NCBI GenBank assembly: GCA_016234155.1
Contig: JACRGZ010000138.1
Location: forward strand, 1 to 7,493
Length of the DNA stretch: 7,493 nucleotides
Direction: 5' to 3'
Source of the DNA: Nitrospirota bacterium
GTDB lineage: Bacteria > Nitrospirota > 9FT-COMBO-42-15 > HDB-SIOI813
The notes under the pieces were generated by a model. It was not told where the DNA came from, ran no database searches, and was given only the letters and a program-made list of their open reading frames with translations. Below, in pieces: positions 1-5,643 of this stretch (position 1 is its first letter; each line of letters opens with the position of its first letter). A program made the translations under genes and the position numbers.

Positions 1-3
1 ATT

Positions 4-89
4 GTCATTCCCGAGGTAGTAATCGGGAATCCAGTCTCTTTAAGAAACAAAGAAGCTCTGGATTCCCGCCTAAAGACTGCGGGAATGAC
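4..89. repeat. Interspersed inverted-repeat element (two hairpins)
   Basis: The outer arms GTCATTCCCG (4-13) and CGGGAATGAC (80-89) are perfect reverse complements. The inner arms CTGGATTCCCG (58-68) and CGGGAATCCAG (24-34) are too. Each half also folds alone: ATTCCCGA 7-14 pairs with TCGGGAAT 23-30, and ATTCCCG 62-68 pairs with CGGGAAT 80-86. The layout is therefore two hairpins that can also form one long cruciform. Elements with TCATTCCCG...GGGAATCCAG arms are familiar from memory as dispersed intergenic repeats in many bacterial genomes. No coding frame was recognised here. The function is unknown. Confidence 0.75.
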
Positions 90-193
90 GCTCAAGACAC
101 CCGAAACATATGTAAAGAAGCGTTGGACTCACTACACTAGTATATTTATCTATAAGCCATGAGGCCCCGTGAAGTCAAGCTTAATTTCAATAT

Positions 194-272
194 CCGTGCA
201 ACCTTTCAGCACGGGTGGTAGGCGCAGGCTTTAGCCTGCGTAAAATAACGCAACCTAAAGGTTGCGGCTACC
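194..272. repeat. Tandem-hairpin intergenic repeat
   Basis: Two adjacent perfect 8-bp hairpins lie here: CGCAGGCT 223-230 with AGCCTGCG 233-240, and CGCAACCT 249-256 with AGGTTGCG 259-266. They are enclosed by GGTAG (217-221) and CTACC (268-272), so the whole unit is symmetric. A third short stem lies just before it: CCGTGC 194-199 with GCACGG 209-214. The GC-rich stems stand out from the AT-rich flanks. There is no T-run, so this is not a classical terminator, although it sits downstream of queH and could protect the mRNA 3' end. It resembles dispersed 'caggctttagcctg' type repeats. Confidence 0.65.
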
Positions 273-329
273 AATTTCCACGCCTCACTGAAGGGTTACG
301 GTAAGATAGAATAACGGACACAAGGCCTA

Positions 330-854
330 TCAGGCATACCTTTCTTTCTCGCTATAGATACACCCGCAATACTGCTGTCTGTAGAGGCCCATCTCCCTTG
401 AGGCCGTCACACCCTCTTTCCAGCCTACCCTAAAGTCCTCATAATAGAATGGTATCTCATGCCTTTCCGATACAGCGAGGGCTATCTCCCTGATCATGTC
501 ATGTTTCTGATACCTGCTGTATAGCAAAGATGTGGTAAAGGCGTCAAACCCTTTTGCCTTGGCCGTCCTTGCAGTGGAATCAAGTCTCATCTCATAGCAG
601 TATCTGCACCTGCCTTGAACATCAAAGGCCACTCGTTGCAAAAAGGACTCCATCTCGTACCTCTCGGAGAATATCACGTCTAATGATGACTTGTCCGAGA
701 AGACCCTTGCGGCATCTTCACGCCTTTTGTACTCCATATATGGATGGATATTGGGGTTATAAAAAAAGCCTACTATCCCGAAGTTTTCTTCTCTGAGCTT
801 TTTTAATGGATATATATCGCAGGGTGCGCAGCAGATATGCATCAGGAGCCACAA
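330..854 (-). CDS. queH: Epoxyqueuosine reductase QueH
   Basis: The predicted product reduces epoxyqueuosine to queuosine at tRNA position 34, the last step of queuosine synthesis, without the cobalamin used by QueG. The 174-residue protein has the family (DUF208) signature in order: HICCAPC (6-12), YNPNIHP (32-38), CRYCYEMRL (83-91), TTSLLYSRYQKHD (107-119), then YYEDFRVGWKEG (137-148) and GLYRQQYCGC (156-165). Cys8, Cys9, Cys83 and Cys86 are the expected iron-sulfur ligands, and Cys12, Cys163 and Cys165 are further conserved cysteines. Length is near the family's usual size. The start is a TTG at 854: a GGAGG lies 9 nt upstream (864-868), whereas the ATG at 842 (170 residues) has no ribosome site. 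The gene begins 1 nt after the nadA stop, so translation is probably coupled. It appears to be the last gene of the operon. Confidence 0.93.
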   Translation of the reverse strand: MWLLMHICCAPCDIYPLKKLREENFGIVGFFYNPNIHPYMEYKRREDAARVFSDKSSLDVIFSERYEMESFLQRVAFDVQGRCRYCYEMRLDSTARTAKAKGFDAFTTSLLYSRYQKHDMIREIALAVSERHEIPFYYEDFRVGWKEGVTASREMGLYRQQYCGCIYSEKERYA

Positions 855-855
855 T

Positions 856-1767
856 CTATGAGACCTCCAACATCTTCTCTATGGCCATCTTTGCCCTCTT
901 TCCTATATCATCCGGAACAATAACAATATTCTCCATATCTTCAAGTGCCCATAGGACCTTCTCAAGACTGTTCCTCTTCATATTTACACATACAGCCTTT
1001 TCACTTGCCGGGTAGAATATCTTATCGGGATTCTCTTTTTTAAGGCGGTGGATGATGCCGGTCTCAGTCCCGATAATAAATTTTCTTGTATTTGATAATT
1101 TGACCTCCCTGCAGATCCCCTCTGTCCCAAGGATAAGGTCTGCGAGGCCGGCCACTTCAGGTGAAGACTCAGGATGTACAATTACAAGGGCATCGGGGTG
1201 TTCGGCCTTAAGCCTCTTTATGTCCTCGCCTATTATCCTTAAATGTGTTGGACAGAAGCCGTTATACAGGATCATCTCCCTTCCTGTCTTTTTCGAGATA
1301 TAGCCGCCAAGATATTTATCAGGCACAAATATTATCTTCCTGTCAGCAGGGATCGACCCTACAACCTTGGCAGCATTTGCTGATGTGCAGCATATATCGC
1401 TTTCTGCCTTAACCTCGGCCGTTGTATTGACATAGCAGACAACGACAGCTTGAGGGTGCTGCTCCTTAAGCTTTCTTAGTTTATCCAGTGTAATCATATC
1501 TGCCATAGGACAGCCTGCATTGAGGTCGGGCATTATGACTTTCTTATCCGGCGATAAGATGGCTGCTGTTTCTGCCATAAAATGTACTCCACAAAAGACA
1601 ATAACTTTTGCGTCGGTCTTTGCCGCGGTCTTGCTCAGGGCAAGGGAGTCGCCGACAAAATCGGCTATATCCTGGACCTCTCCCACTTGATAGTTATGGG
1701 CAAGGATAATGGCCCCTCTCTCCTTATTCAGCCTCTCTATCTTTCCCTTAAGATCGATACTTGACAA
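856..1767 (-). CDS. nadA: Quinolinate synthase NadA
   Basis: This enzyme condenses iminoaspartate with dihydroxyacetone phosphate to quinolinate, the first ring compound in de novo NAD synthesis, using a [4Fe-4S] cluster. The 303-residue protein matches the short NadA form known from thermophiles and anaerobes. Visible motifs: AHNYQ (23-27), GDSLALS (39-45), HFMAET (62-67), NAGCPMAD (83-90), CTSANA (127-132), NGFCPTH (169-175), HPES (198-201) and AVCVNMKRN (258-266). Cys86, Cys172 and Cys260 are the three cluster ligands, spaced as in the structurally known enzymes. The start is TTG at 1767, with GGAGG 5 nt upstream. It follows the desulfurase gene by 9 nt and precedes queH by 1 nt. No nadB or nadC lies in the window, so the source of iminoaspartate is encoded elsewhere. 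Confidence 0.96.
   Translation of the reverse strand: MSSIDLKGKIERLNKERGAIILAHNYQVGEVQDIADFVGDSLALSKTAAKTDAKVIVFCGVHFMAETAAILSPDKKVIMPDLNAGCPMADMITLDKLRKLKEQHPQAVVVCYVNTTAEVKAESDICCTSANAAKVVGSIPADRKIIFVPDKYLGGYISKKTGREMILYNGFCPTHLRIIGEDIKRLKAEHPDALVIVHPESSPEVAGLADLILGTEGICREVKLSNTRKFIIGTETGIIHRLKKENPDKIFYPASEKAVCVNMKRNSLEKVLWALEDMENIVIVPDDIGKRAKMAIEKMLEVS
864..868 (-). promoter_or_regulatory. Ribosome binding site of queH, inside nadA
   Basis: GGAGG on the minus strand, 9 nt before the TTG start of queH and within the last codons of nadA. It favours TTG (854) over the inner ATG (842) as the start and suggests translational coupling to nadA. Confidence 0.7.
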
Positions 1768-1772
1768 GCAAA

Positions 1773-1777
1773 CCTCC
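1773..1777 (-). promoter_or_regulatory. Ribosome binding site of nadA
   Basis: GGAGG on the minus strand, ending 5 nt before the TTG start of nadA and overlapping the TAG stop of the upstream desulfurase gene by one base. This supports the TTG start and coupling of the two genes. Confidence 0.7.
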
Positions 1778-2934
1778 TACTGCCACCTATAGCCTACATA
1801 TCTTAAGTCAATAATTGTCGGCCTTAATATTTCTATAAGGTAATCCAGATCCTCTTCAATTGTATCCCTGCCCAGGGTAACTCTCAATGCACCGTAGGCA
1901 AATGTCTCAGGGACTCCGATGGCATTTAAGACATGGGAAATACCCCTTTTACCTGAGCTGCATGCTGAACCTACAGATGTAATTAAATGATTTTGATTAA
2001 GCTTCATCATTATCGTTTCTCCCTCTATGCCTCCGATACAGATGCTTATATTATTGGGAAGTCTGTTTACCCTGTCGCCGTTTAATATGATATCAGGGGC
2101 AACAGCAAGAAGTCTGTTTATCAATTTATCCCGTAACTCCGTGAGTCTCTTTGACTCCAGTTCCATCTCCTTCGCCGCAAGTTCCACAGCAGCCCCAAGG
2201 CCAACTATCCCAACAATATTCTCAGTGCCTGCCCTTTTCCCATTTTCCTGCTCACCGCCATGCATAATCGGGACTATTCTAGTGCCGCCTCTAACATATA
2301 AGGCACCAACCCCCTTCGGCCCATAGATCTTATGGGCAGAGAGGCTCATCAGATCTACGCCGATATCATCTACCTTTGTTGGTATATGGCCAAAAGATTG
2401 GACAGCATCGGTGTGCATATAAACCCCTCTCTCATGGGCAATGGCCGAGATCTCCTTAATCGGCTCAATGGTCCCTATCTCATTATTCGCATGCATTATA
2501 GATATAAGCACTGTCTTATCGGTAATTGCCGACATAACATCCTTGGGGTCTACCGTCCCGAACCGGTTAACAGGGAGATATGTAACAGACCAACCCTCGC
2601 TCTCAAGGAATTTGCATGGCTCAAGGATGGCCTTATGCTCAATAGAGGATGTAATGATATGATTCCCCTTCTTCCGGTTGGCATAGGCCACGCCTTTTAT
2701 AGCCAGGTTATTGGCCTCGGTCCCACCGCTTGTAAAGACTATCTCCTCCTTTTCCGCGCCTATGAATGCAGCAAGCCCCCTCCTTGTCTCTTTAATGCCC
2801 TCCTTCGCATGTTTCCCAAGGGTGTGCATGCTGGATGGGTTTCCAAAATGTTCTATAATATAGGGGATCATCTTTGTGATCACGTCAGGATGTATAGGGC
2901 ATGTGGATGCATGATCGAGATAGATCGTCTTCAT
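1777..2934 (-). CDS. nifS: Cysteine desulfurase (NifS/IscS family)
   Basis: This PLP enzyme converts cysteine to alanine and passes persulfide sulfur to Fe-S assembly or tRNA thiolation. The 385 residues are full length. Seen in order: YLDHASTCP (5-13), TSGGTEANNLA (68-78), catalytic SIEH with His100, HANNEIGT (148-155), HTDAVQ with Asp176 and Gln179 for the cofactor, the PLP-binding lysine Lys202 in SAHKIYGPKG, RAGTEN (234-239), and the mobile-loop nucleophile Cys325 in GSACSSGK. The SACSSG loop and overall length fit group I enzymes. The IscS/NifS sub-assignment is not certain, and no IscU, IscA or nif gene is nearby. The ATG start has GAGGAG 10 nt upstream. It is the first gene of the operon with nadA and queH, both Fe-S enzymes. 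That arrangement recalls the NifS-like genes paired with nad genes in other bacteria and suggests a dedicated sulfur donor. Confidence 0.94.
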   Translation of the reverse strand: MKTIYLDHASTCPIHPDVITKMIPYIIEHFGNPSSMHTLGKHAKEGIKETRRGLAAFIGAEKEEIVFTSGGTEANNLAIKGVAYANRKKGNHIITSSIEHKAILEPCKFLESEGWSVTYLPVNRFGTVDPKDVMSAITDKTVLISIMHANNEIGTIEPIKEISAIAHERGVYMHTDAVQSFGHIPTKVDDIGVDLMSLSAHKIYGPKGVGALYVRGGTRIVPIMHGGEQENGKRAGTENIVGIVGLGAAVELAAKEMELESKRLTELRDKLINRLLAVAPDIILNGDRVNRLPNNISICIGGIEGETIMMKLNQNHLITSVGSACSSGKRGISHVLNAIGVPETFAYGALRVTLGRDTIEEDLDYLIEILRPTIIDLRYVGYRWQ

Positions 2935-3006
2935 AACTGTTTTTCTCCTCTTTATATTAAGTTAAGTTATTTTTCTGGTGTCTACTTGGTTATATTGATT
3001 TGACGG

Positions 3007-3036
3007 ATTATATCACTGTCTTATGTTTTAAGTAAA
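3007..3036 (-). promoter_or_regulatory. Sigma-70-like promoter of the nifS-nadA-queH operon
   Basis: On the minus strand, TTTACT (3036-3031) and a perfect TATAAT (3012-3007) are separated by 18 nt. The 5' untranslated region would be about 65 nt. No quinolinate- or Fe-S-repressor operator could be assigned by eye in the leader. The same hexamers and spacing occur before the methyltransferase gene. Confidence 0.55.
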
Positions 3037-3112
3037 TGGGAAGGGATTGCTGACGAAAAGGCAATCTGATTCTTCTTGTCTGATCTTTAGACTAAATCTT
3101 AGTAAAATAGCA

Positions 3113-3739
3113 TCAAGCCGGCCTTGCAACTATCAGTTTGACTATGTCAGAGAGGAGGTCTTCTTCCCTCTCAATAACAAGACCGCTCTTCTTTATGTTC
3201 TCAATGGTCCTCCGGTTTATATTCACGCCCATCATCCTGACGATAAGGGGGTTTAACAGGTCAAATAGCCGGCCTATTGGGATCCGGTTAGGTCTCATAT
3301 GCTCAAGGAGGATTATTCTCCCTTGCCTTTTGCATACCCTTTTTAACTCCCTTAGTCCCTTAATTGGATCCGGAACGGAACAGAAGACAAATGTGGCAAC
3401 AACTGTGTCGAATCTCCTGTCCTCGAACTCAAGGTGCTCTGCATCCATAAGCTTTAGCGAGACCTTAAGATTAAGTATTCTTGCCCTCTTTATCGCCCCC
3501 CTCAACATCCCCTCGCTTATGTCTATTGCCATAGCATCAATTCCGGGTGGATAATACCCCAGGTTTTTCCCGGTTCCAATGCCAACCTCAAGAAGCCTCT
3601 CTTTTGGATCTATCATATTGAACAGCCTCCTCCGCCACCTCGAAAAGAAGAGTATTTCCATGGGGAATTCAATCAGGTCAAATATGGATGAGATCCTGTT
3701 GTATCTCATCCTTGTTTTTAAAGTTTCATCAATGCTCAT
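3113..3739 (-). CDS. Class I SAM-dependent methyltransferase
   Basis: The 208-residue Rossmann-type methyltransferase carries motif I LLEVGIGTG (49-57), the acidic end of beta 2 in AIDIS (Asp73), MDAEHLEF (98-105) at motif III, FDTVVATFVFCSVPDP (110-125) at motif IV, and the post-motif LLEHMRP (144-150). The tail NPLIVRMMGVNINRRT (163-178) resembles the small phospholipid or ubiquinone/menaquinone methyltransferase-like proteins (Methyltransf_11). The substrate cannot be read from sequence: a lipid or quinone head group is possible but unproven. The N terminus has no signal peptide, so it is cytosolic. The ATG start is kept because the YNRIS...FDLIE helix typical of the family begins at residue 13. 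There is no clear Shine-Dalgarno sequence, and the -10 box ends only 8 nt upstream, so the message may be leaderless. A second ATG at residue 11 is possible. It is transcribed separately from the operon downstream. Confidence 0.88.
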   Translation of the reverse strand: MSIDETLKTRMRYNRISSIFDLIEFPMEILFFSRWRRRLFNMIDPKERLLEVGIGTGKNLGYYPPGIDAMAIDISEGMLRGAIKRARILNLKVSLKLMDAEHLEFEDRRFDTVVATFVFCSVPDPIKGLRELKRVCKRQGRIILLEHMRPNRIPIGRLFDLLNPLIVRMMGVNINRRTIENIKKSGLVIEREEDLLSDIVKLIVARPA

Positions 3740-3747
3740 AGATAATT

Positions 3748-3777
3748 ATTATATCTTCAAGGGCTACTCATAGTAAA
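3748..3777 (-). promoter_or_regulatory. Promoter of the methyltransferase gene, possibly leaderless
   Basis: On the minus strand, TTTACT (3777-3772), an 18-nt spacer and TATAAT (3753-3748) copy the layout before nifS. Transcription would start about 0-3 nt before the ATG at 3739, leaving no room for a ribosome site. Confidence 0.5.
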
Positions 3778-3825
3778 CTTCCACGGGCCTACGCCCCTTA
3801 GTATTTTCGACTAACGCCGTGTCGG

Positions 3826-3846
3826 TTTAAATGGGGACACAGACCC
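3826..3846. other. GGGGACACAGACC motif, possible REP-type element end
   Basis: The stretch AATGGGGACACAGAC inside this interval is close to AATGGGGTCAGAC at 5590-5602 (same strand, differing by a short gap and one base). Strings of this type recur in bacterial genomes near Y1/REP-associated transposases; that link is from memory and is not shown here. It sits between the methyltransferase promoter and the decayed antitoxin gene. Confidence 0.3.
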
Positions 3847-3867
3847 TCTCCCTTCGTTATTACGGTC

Positions 3868-4082
3868 TTAGGCTTGTTTCCACCGTAAAGATAATTTTTT
3901 GTGTGCAGCAGCGCAATCTCTCAGATACAGATTAATAAGAGTCTGGTAAGGGATGCCCATCTCCTGAGCAAGCCCTTTGAAGTAACCGACTGTTCCCTCG
4001 TCTATGCGTAGAGTAACCTGTCGCTTGAGTCTTCCGGCATAGGGGTTTTTTGTGCGTTAGAAAAATCGTATTTTTTTCTCAT
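3868..4082 (-). pseudogene. brnA: BrnA-type (CopG-like) antitoxin gene, frameshifted
   Basis: From the ATG at 4082 the frame reads MRKKYDFSNAQK, the typical BrnA N terminus (M-[RK]-x-[EK]-YDFS). It then runs out of frame at an A6 tract on the minus strand (4051-4046) and stops at TAG 4004-4002 after 26 codons. In the adjacent frame the protein continues as NPYAGRLKRQVTLRIDE, then GYFKGLAQEMGIPYQTLIN and LYLRDC, ending at TAA 3870-3868. That is the ribbon-helix-helix DNA-binding part. One missing A (A6 instead of A7) explains the break. The intact protein would have been about 71 residues and would bind and neutralise BrnT and repress the operon. The start lies 5 nt after the toxin stop with AAAGG upstream, as expected for a brnTA pair. 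Sequencing error or slippage at the A-run is an alternative to true decay. Confidence 0.72.
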
Positions 4083-4087
4083 TTTTG

Positions 4088-4219
4088 TCACCTTTCCCAA
4101 TATTGTTTTTGCTCAAAGCGCTCAGCCTTTCGAGCAGATATAATTCTGATGATTTCATCATTTATAACCGCGCCGAGAGTCAACGGCAGCAGACGCGGGC
4201 GGTGACTTCGCGCACCCGG
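4088..4219 (-). pseudogene. brnT: BrnT toxin gene, C-terminal remnant
   Basis: The frame ending at TGA 4090-4088 reads INDEIIRIISARKAERFEQK followed by QYWER. IRIISARKA is the hallmark C-terminal strand and helix of BrnT, a RelE-fold ribonuclease toxin. The frame stays open back to 4219 (weaker similarity: SHRPRLL) and is then closed by TAG at 4222-4220. The first half of a normal BrnT of about 90 residues, with the start and the KHGVSFEEA-type region, is absent. Similarity fades inside a GC-rich block (4169-4221), so the 5' part was probably replaced or deleted there. The toxin cannot be functional as it stands. The brnA remnant follows directly, so the two are parts of one former toxin-antitoxin operon. 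Confidence 0.68.
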
Positions 4220-4305
4220 CTAGAATAACCATAATTAGGATCGTAGAAGTGAGGTAACTTAATAACCTTTTCATCTTCCTTTAACTTATTGCCTATGGTC
4301 AGCAT
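4169..4305 (-). other. GC-rich block with a 41-codon open frame of unknown status
   Basis: Bases 4169-4221 are strikingly GC-rich (roughly 70% by eye) against AT-rich flanks. A minus-strand frame, ATG 4305 to TGA 4182-4180, would encode 41 residues ending SSRVREVTARVCCR. It overlaps the broken 5' edge of brnT in another frame. No family was recognised. An upstream site AATATA... gives no clear ribosome binding signal. It may be a fragment of an inserted repeat rather than a gene. The abrupt composition change is what is directly seen. Confidence 0.25.
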
Positions 4306-4358
4306 ACAATATAATCAATTTATCCTAAGGCTTTACAAGGGTCAAGGTAAATTAATGT

Positions 4359-4386
4359 TTGACAATAGACGTAGGGAAGCTATAAT
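4359..4386 (+). promoter_or_regulatory. Consensus sigma-70 promoter of the lipoprotein gene
   Basis: TTGACA (4359-4364) and TATAAT (4381-4386) are both perfect hexamers, separated by 16 nt. Transcription would begin near 4393, about 31 nt before the TTG at 4424. This is the best promoter match in the window. Confidence 0.75.
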
Positions 4387-4423
4387 TACCGAATAAAAAT
4401 TCCCTTCAAATCGGAATATTCTT

Positions 4424-5431
4424 TTGAACTTTGGCCCTCTCGATAAATTCTATACCAGTTTTGCAGCACGGGATATATTTACGAAAGTAGGATTAAAATT
4501 TATCTATATCATAAGCGTCTTTCTTTTTTTATTATTTCCTGGTTGTGGTAAATCAGGTGAGTCAGTAAATAGCGCTCCAGTATATGTAACGATTGTCTCG
4601 CACAACGAAACCGACCAGCGATACCAAAGGTATGACACATTTGACGGCTACCTTCAACACAGAGAGGCATTGTTAAGGATATGCGATTTAATAAATAAAT
4701 ATAATGCTACCTGGGATTTACAAACAGATTGGCGTTTTTTGGTCGCTGCGAGGCAGTTTGAAACGGAAGATATCACCAATAGTACCGACGGACTTAATAT
4801 ACTGCAATATTTGCAAAGTAAGGGAGTCCAGATTGATCCTCATTCTCACGAGAAAAATGGATATAATTATGCTGATATAGCCTATCTTATAGAGAGTCTC
4901 GGGGTAAGGCCTTCGGGTGTTGTTGGAGGTTTTTTATTCGATCCCCCAATAAACCCCCAAAATTGGGAGAGATTTAGGTCGCCCTTAAAGGGCAGCATGT
5001 ATCCTGATTGGATATGGCAAGCTGATATTTTATGGGGGGCAGCTACTCTTGGGCATCAGGGACAGGATGATATAGCATCCGGCATATGGAGGCCAAAAGA
5101 TATCTATAATTTTTATGAAGATGATTCAGAAAGTATCCCTTATATTGGCGGAGCCGATGCTATAAACGGCATTGTGGGCCTCAGGTCCATTCTCTCAGAT
5201 ATATCTCAGCAACAAACTCCTCGTGGGCAAATCTATACAGCAACGCCGCTTATCGTTGAACTTAATTTTGTTGAGAACGGACAATCCGAATATGATAACC
5301 TGGAGGCGATACTACAAGAACTTGATATATATGCACAAAATGGTCAAATTGTTTGGGCTTCCTTAAATCAAATGAGAGATGTATGGACATCTCAATATAA
5401 TTCCTCTCCTAATATTTACATTCCTTACTAA
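4424..5431 (+). CDS. Exported lipoprotein of unknown function, possibly deacetylase-like
   Basis: The 335-residue protein has a hydrophobic stretch (residues 26-38, FIYIISVFLFLLF) followed by PGC, a lipobox-like site, so Cys41 is probably lipidated and the rest lies outside the cytoplasmic membrane. The mature part starts with a strand, VYVTIVSHNE (53-62). It then has NATWDLQTDWRFL (94-106), GVQIDPHSHE (134-143) and an alternating strand/helix pattern, with YADIAYLIESLGVRPSGVVG (149-168). This layout, with His60, Asp138, His140 and His142 as possible metal ligands, recalls the NodB-like or other TIM-barrel deacetylase superfamily. The exact H-x3-H motif is absent and I do not recognise the family. 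The start is uncertain: TTG at 4424 has no good ribosome site, and the region before the hydrophobic core is unusually long (about 24 residues). Composition is AT-rich. It stands alone, between decayed brnTA and corA remnants. Confidence 0.75.
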   Translation: MNFGPLDKFYTSFAARDIFTKVGLKFIYIISVFLFLLFPGCGKSGESVNSAPVYVTIVSHNETDQRYQRYDTFDGYLQHREALLRICDLINKYNATWDLQTDWRFLVAARQFETEDITNSTDGLNILQYLQSKGVQIDPHSHEKNGYNYADIAYLIESLGVRPSGVVGGFLFDPPINPQNWERFRSPLKGSMYPDWIWQADILWGAATLGHQGQDDIASGIWRPKDIYNFYEDDSESIPYIGGADAINGIVGLRSILSDISQQQTPRGQIYTATPLIVELNFVENGQSEYDNLEAILQELDIYAQNGQIVWASLNQMRDVWTSQYNSSPNIYIPY

Positions 5432-5433
5432 GA

Positions 5434-5580
5434 TTACAGCCATTTTTTCTTTTTAAAATAGAAAAGCATTAAAACTGCTGCTACAGACATCCCTGAAAGG
5501 ACTATAAAGTAGCCATGCCGCCATTTTAATTCAGGCATAAACTCAAAGTTCATACCATATATGCCGACTATGAATGTGAG
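5434..5580 (-). pseudogene. corA: CorA magnesium/cobalt channel, C-terminal remnant
   Basis: On the minus strand a 48-codon frame reads LTFIVGIYGMNFEFMPELKW, followed by RHGYFIVLSG, a hydrophobic helix, and the basic tail FKKKKWL before TAA (5436-5434). YGMNF is the diagnostic CorA selectivity motif at the end of TM1. TM2 and the lysine-rich C terminus follow as in intact CorA. All of the large cytoplasmic domain and most of TM1 (about 270 residues) are missing. Homology ends near 5580, a few bases before the GGGGTCAGAC motif at 5589-5602. No start codon or ribosome site suits the fragment. It converges with the end of the lipoprotein gene, 2 nt apart. The frame itself is undamaged, which suggests a recent truncation. 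Confidence 0.82.
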
Positions 5581-5588
5581 AGAGTCAT

Positions 5589-5602
5589 TAATGGGGTCAG
5601 AC
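5589..5602. other. GGGGTCAGAC motif at the corA truncation point
   Basis: TAATGGGGTCAGAC lies about 9 nt from where corA homology stops and resembles the AATGGGGACACAGAC at 3829-3843 in the same orientation. It may be the scar of a REP-type or IS element. The identity of the element is inferred. Confidence 0.3.
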
Positions 5603-5643
5603 TTGCTTATTTATATATTCTATGTGATTGGCTTGCATACAAG

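Noticed and set aside
2332..3003. A 223-codon plus-strand open frame
   Set aside because: It is the antisense shadow of the cysteine desulfurase gene, whose motifs are complete in the other strand.
3045..3066. Inverted repeat GATTGC/GCAATC as terminator of the methyltransferase gene
   Set aside because: Only 6 bp with a 10-nt loop and no T-run on the minus strand, so terminator status is not supported.
3138..3554. A 138-codon plus-strand open frame
   Set aside because: It lies fully antisense to the methyltransferase, with a serine-rich product of no known family.
4169..4221. Integron attC-like site in the GC-rich block
   Set aside because: The block lacks a matching RYYYAAC/GTTRRRY pair and symmetric L and R boxes, and no integrase is nearby.
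5434..5470. AT-rich hairpin as a shared terminator at the lipoprotein/corA junction
   Set aside because: The pairing is weak A/T only, and the bases are explained by the lysine codons of the CorA tail.
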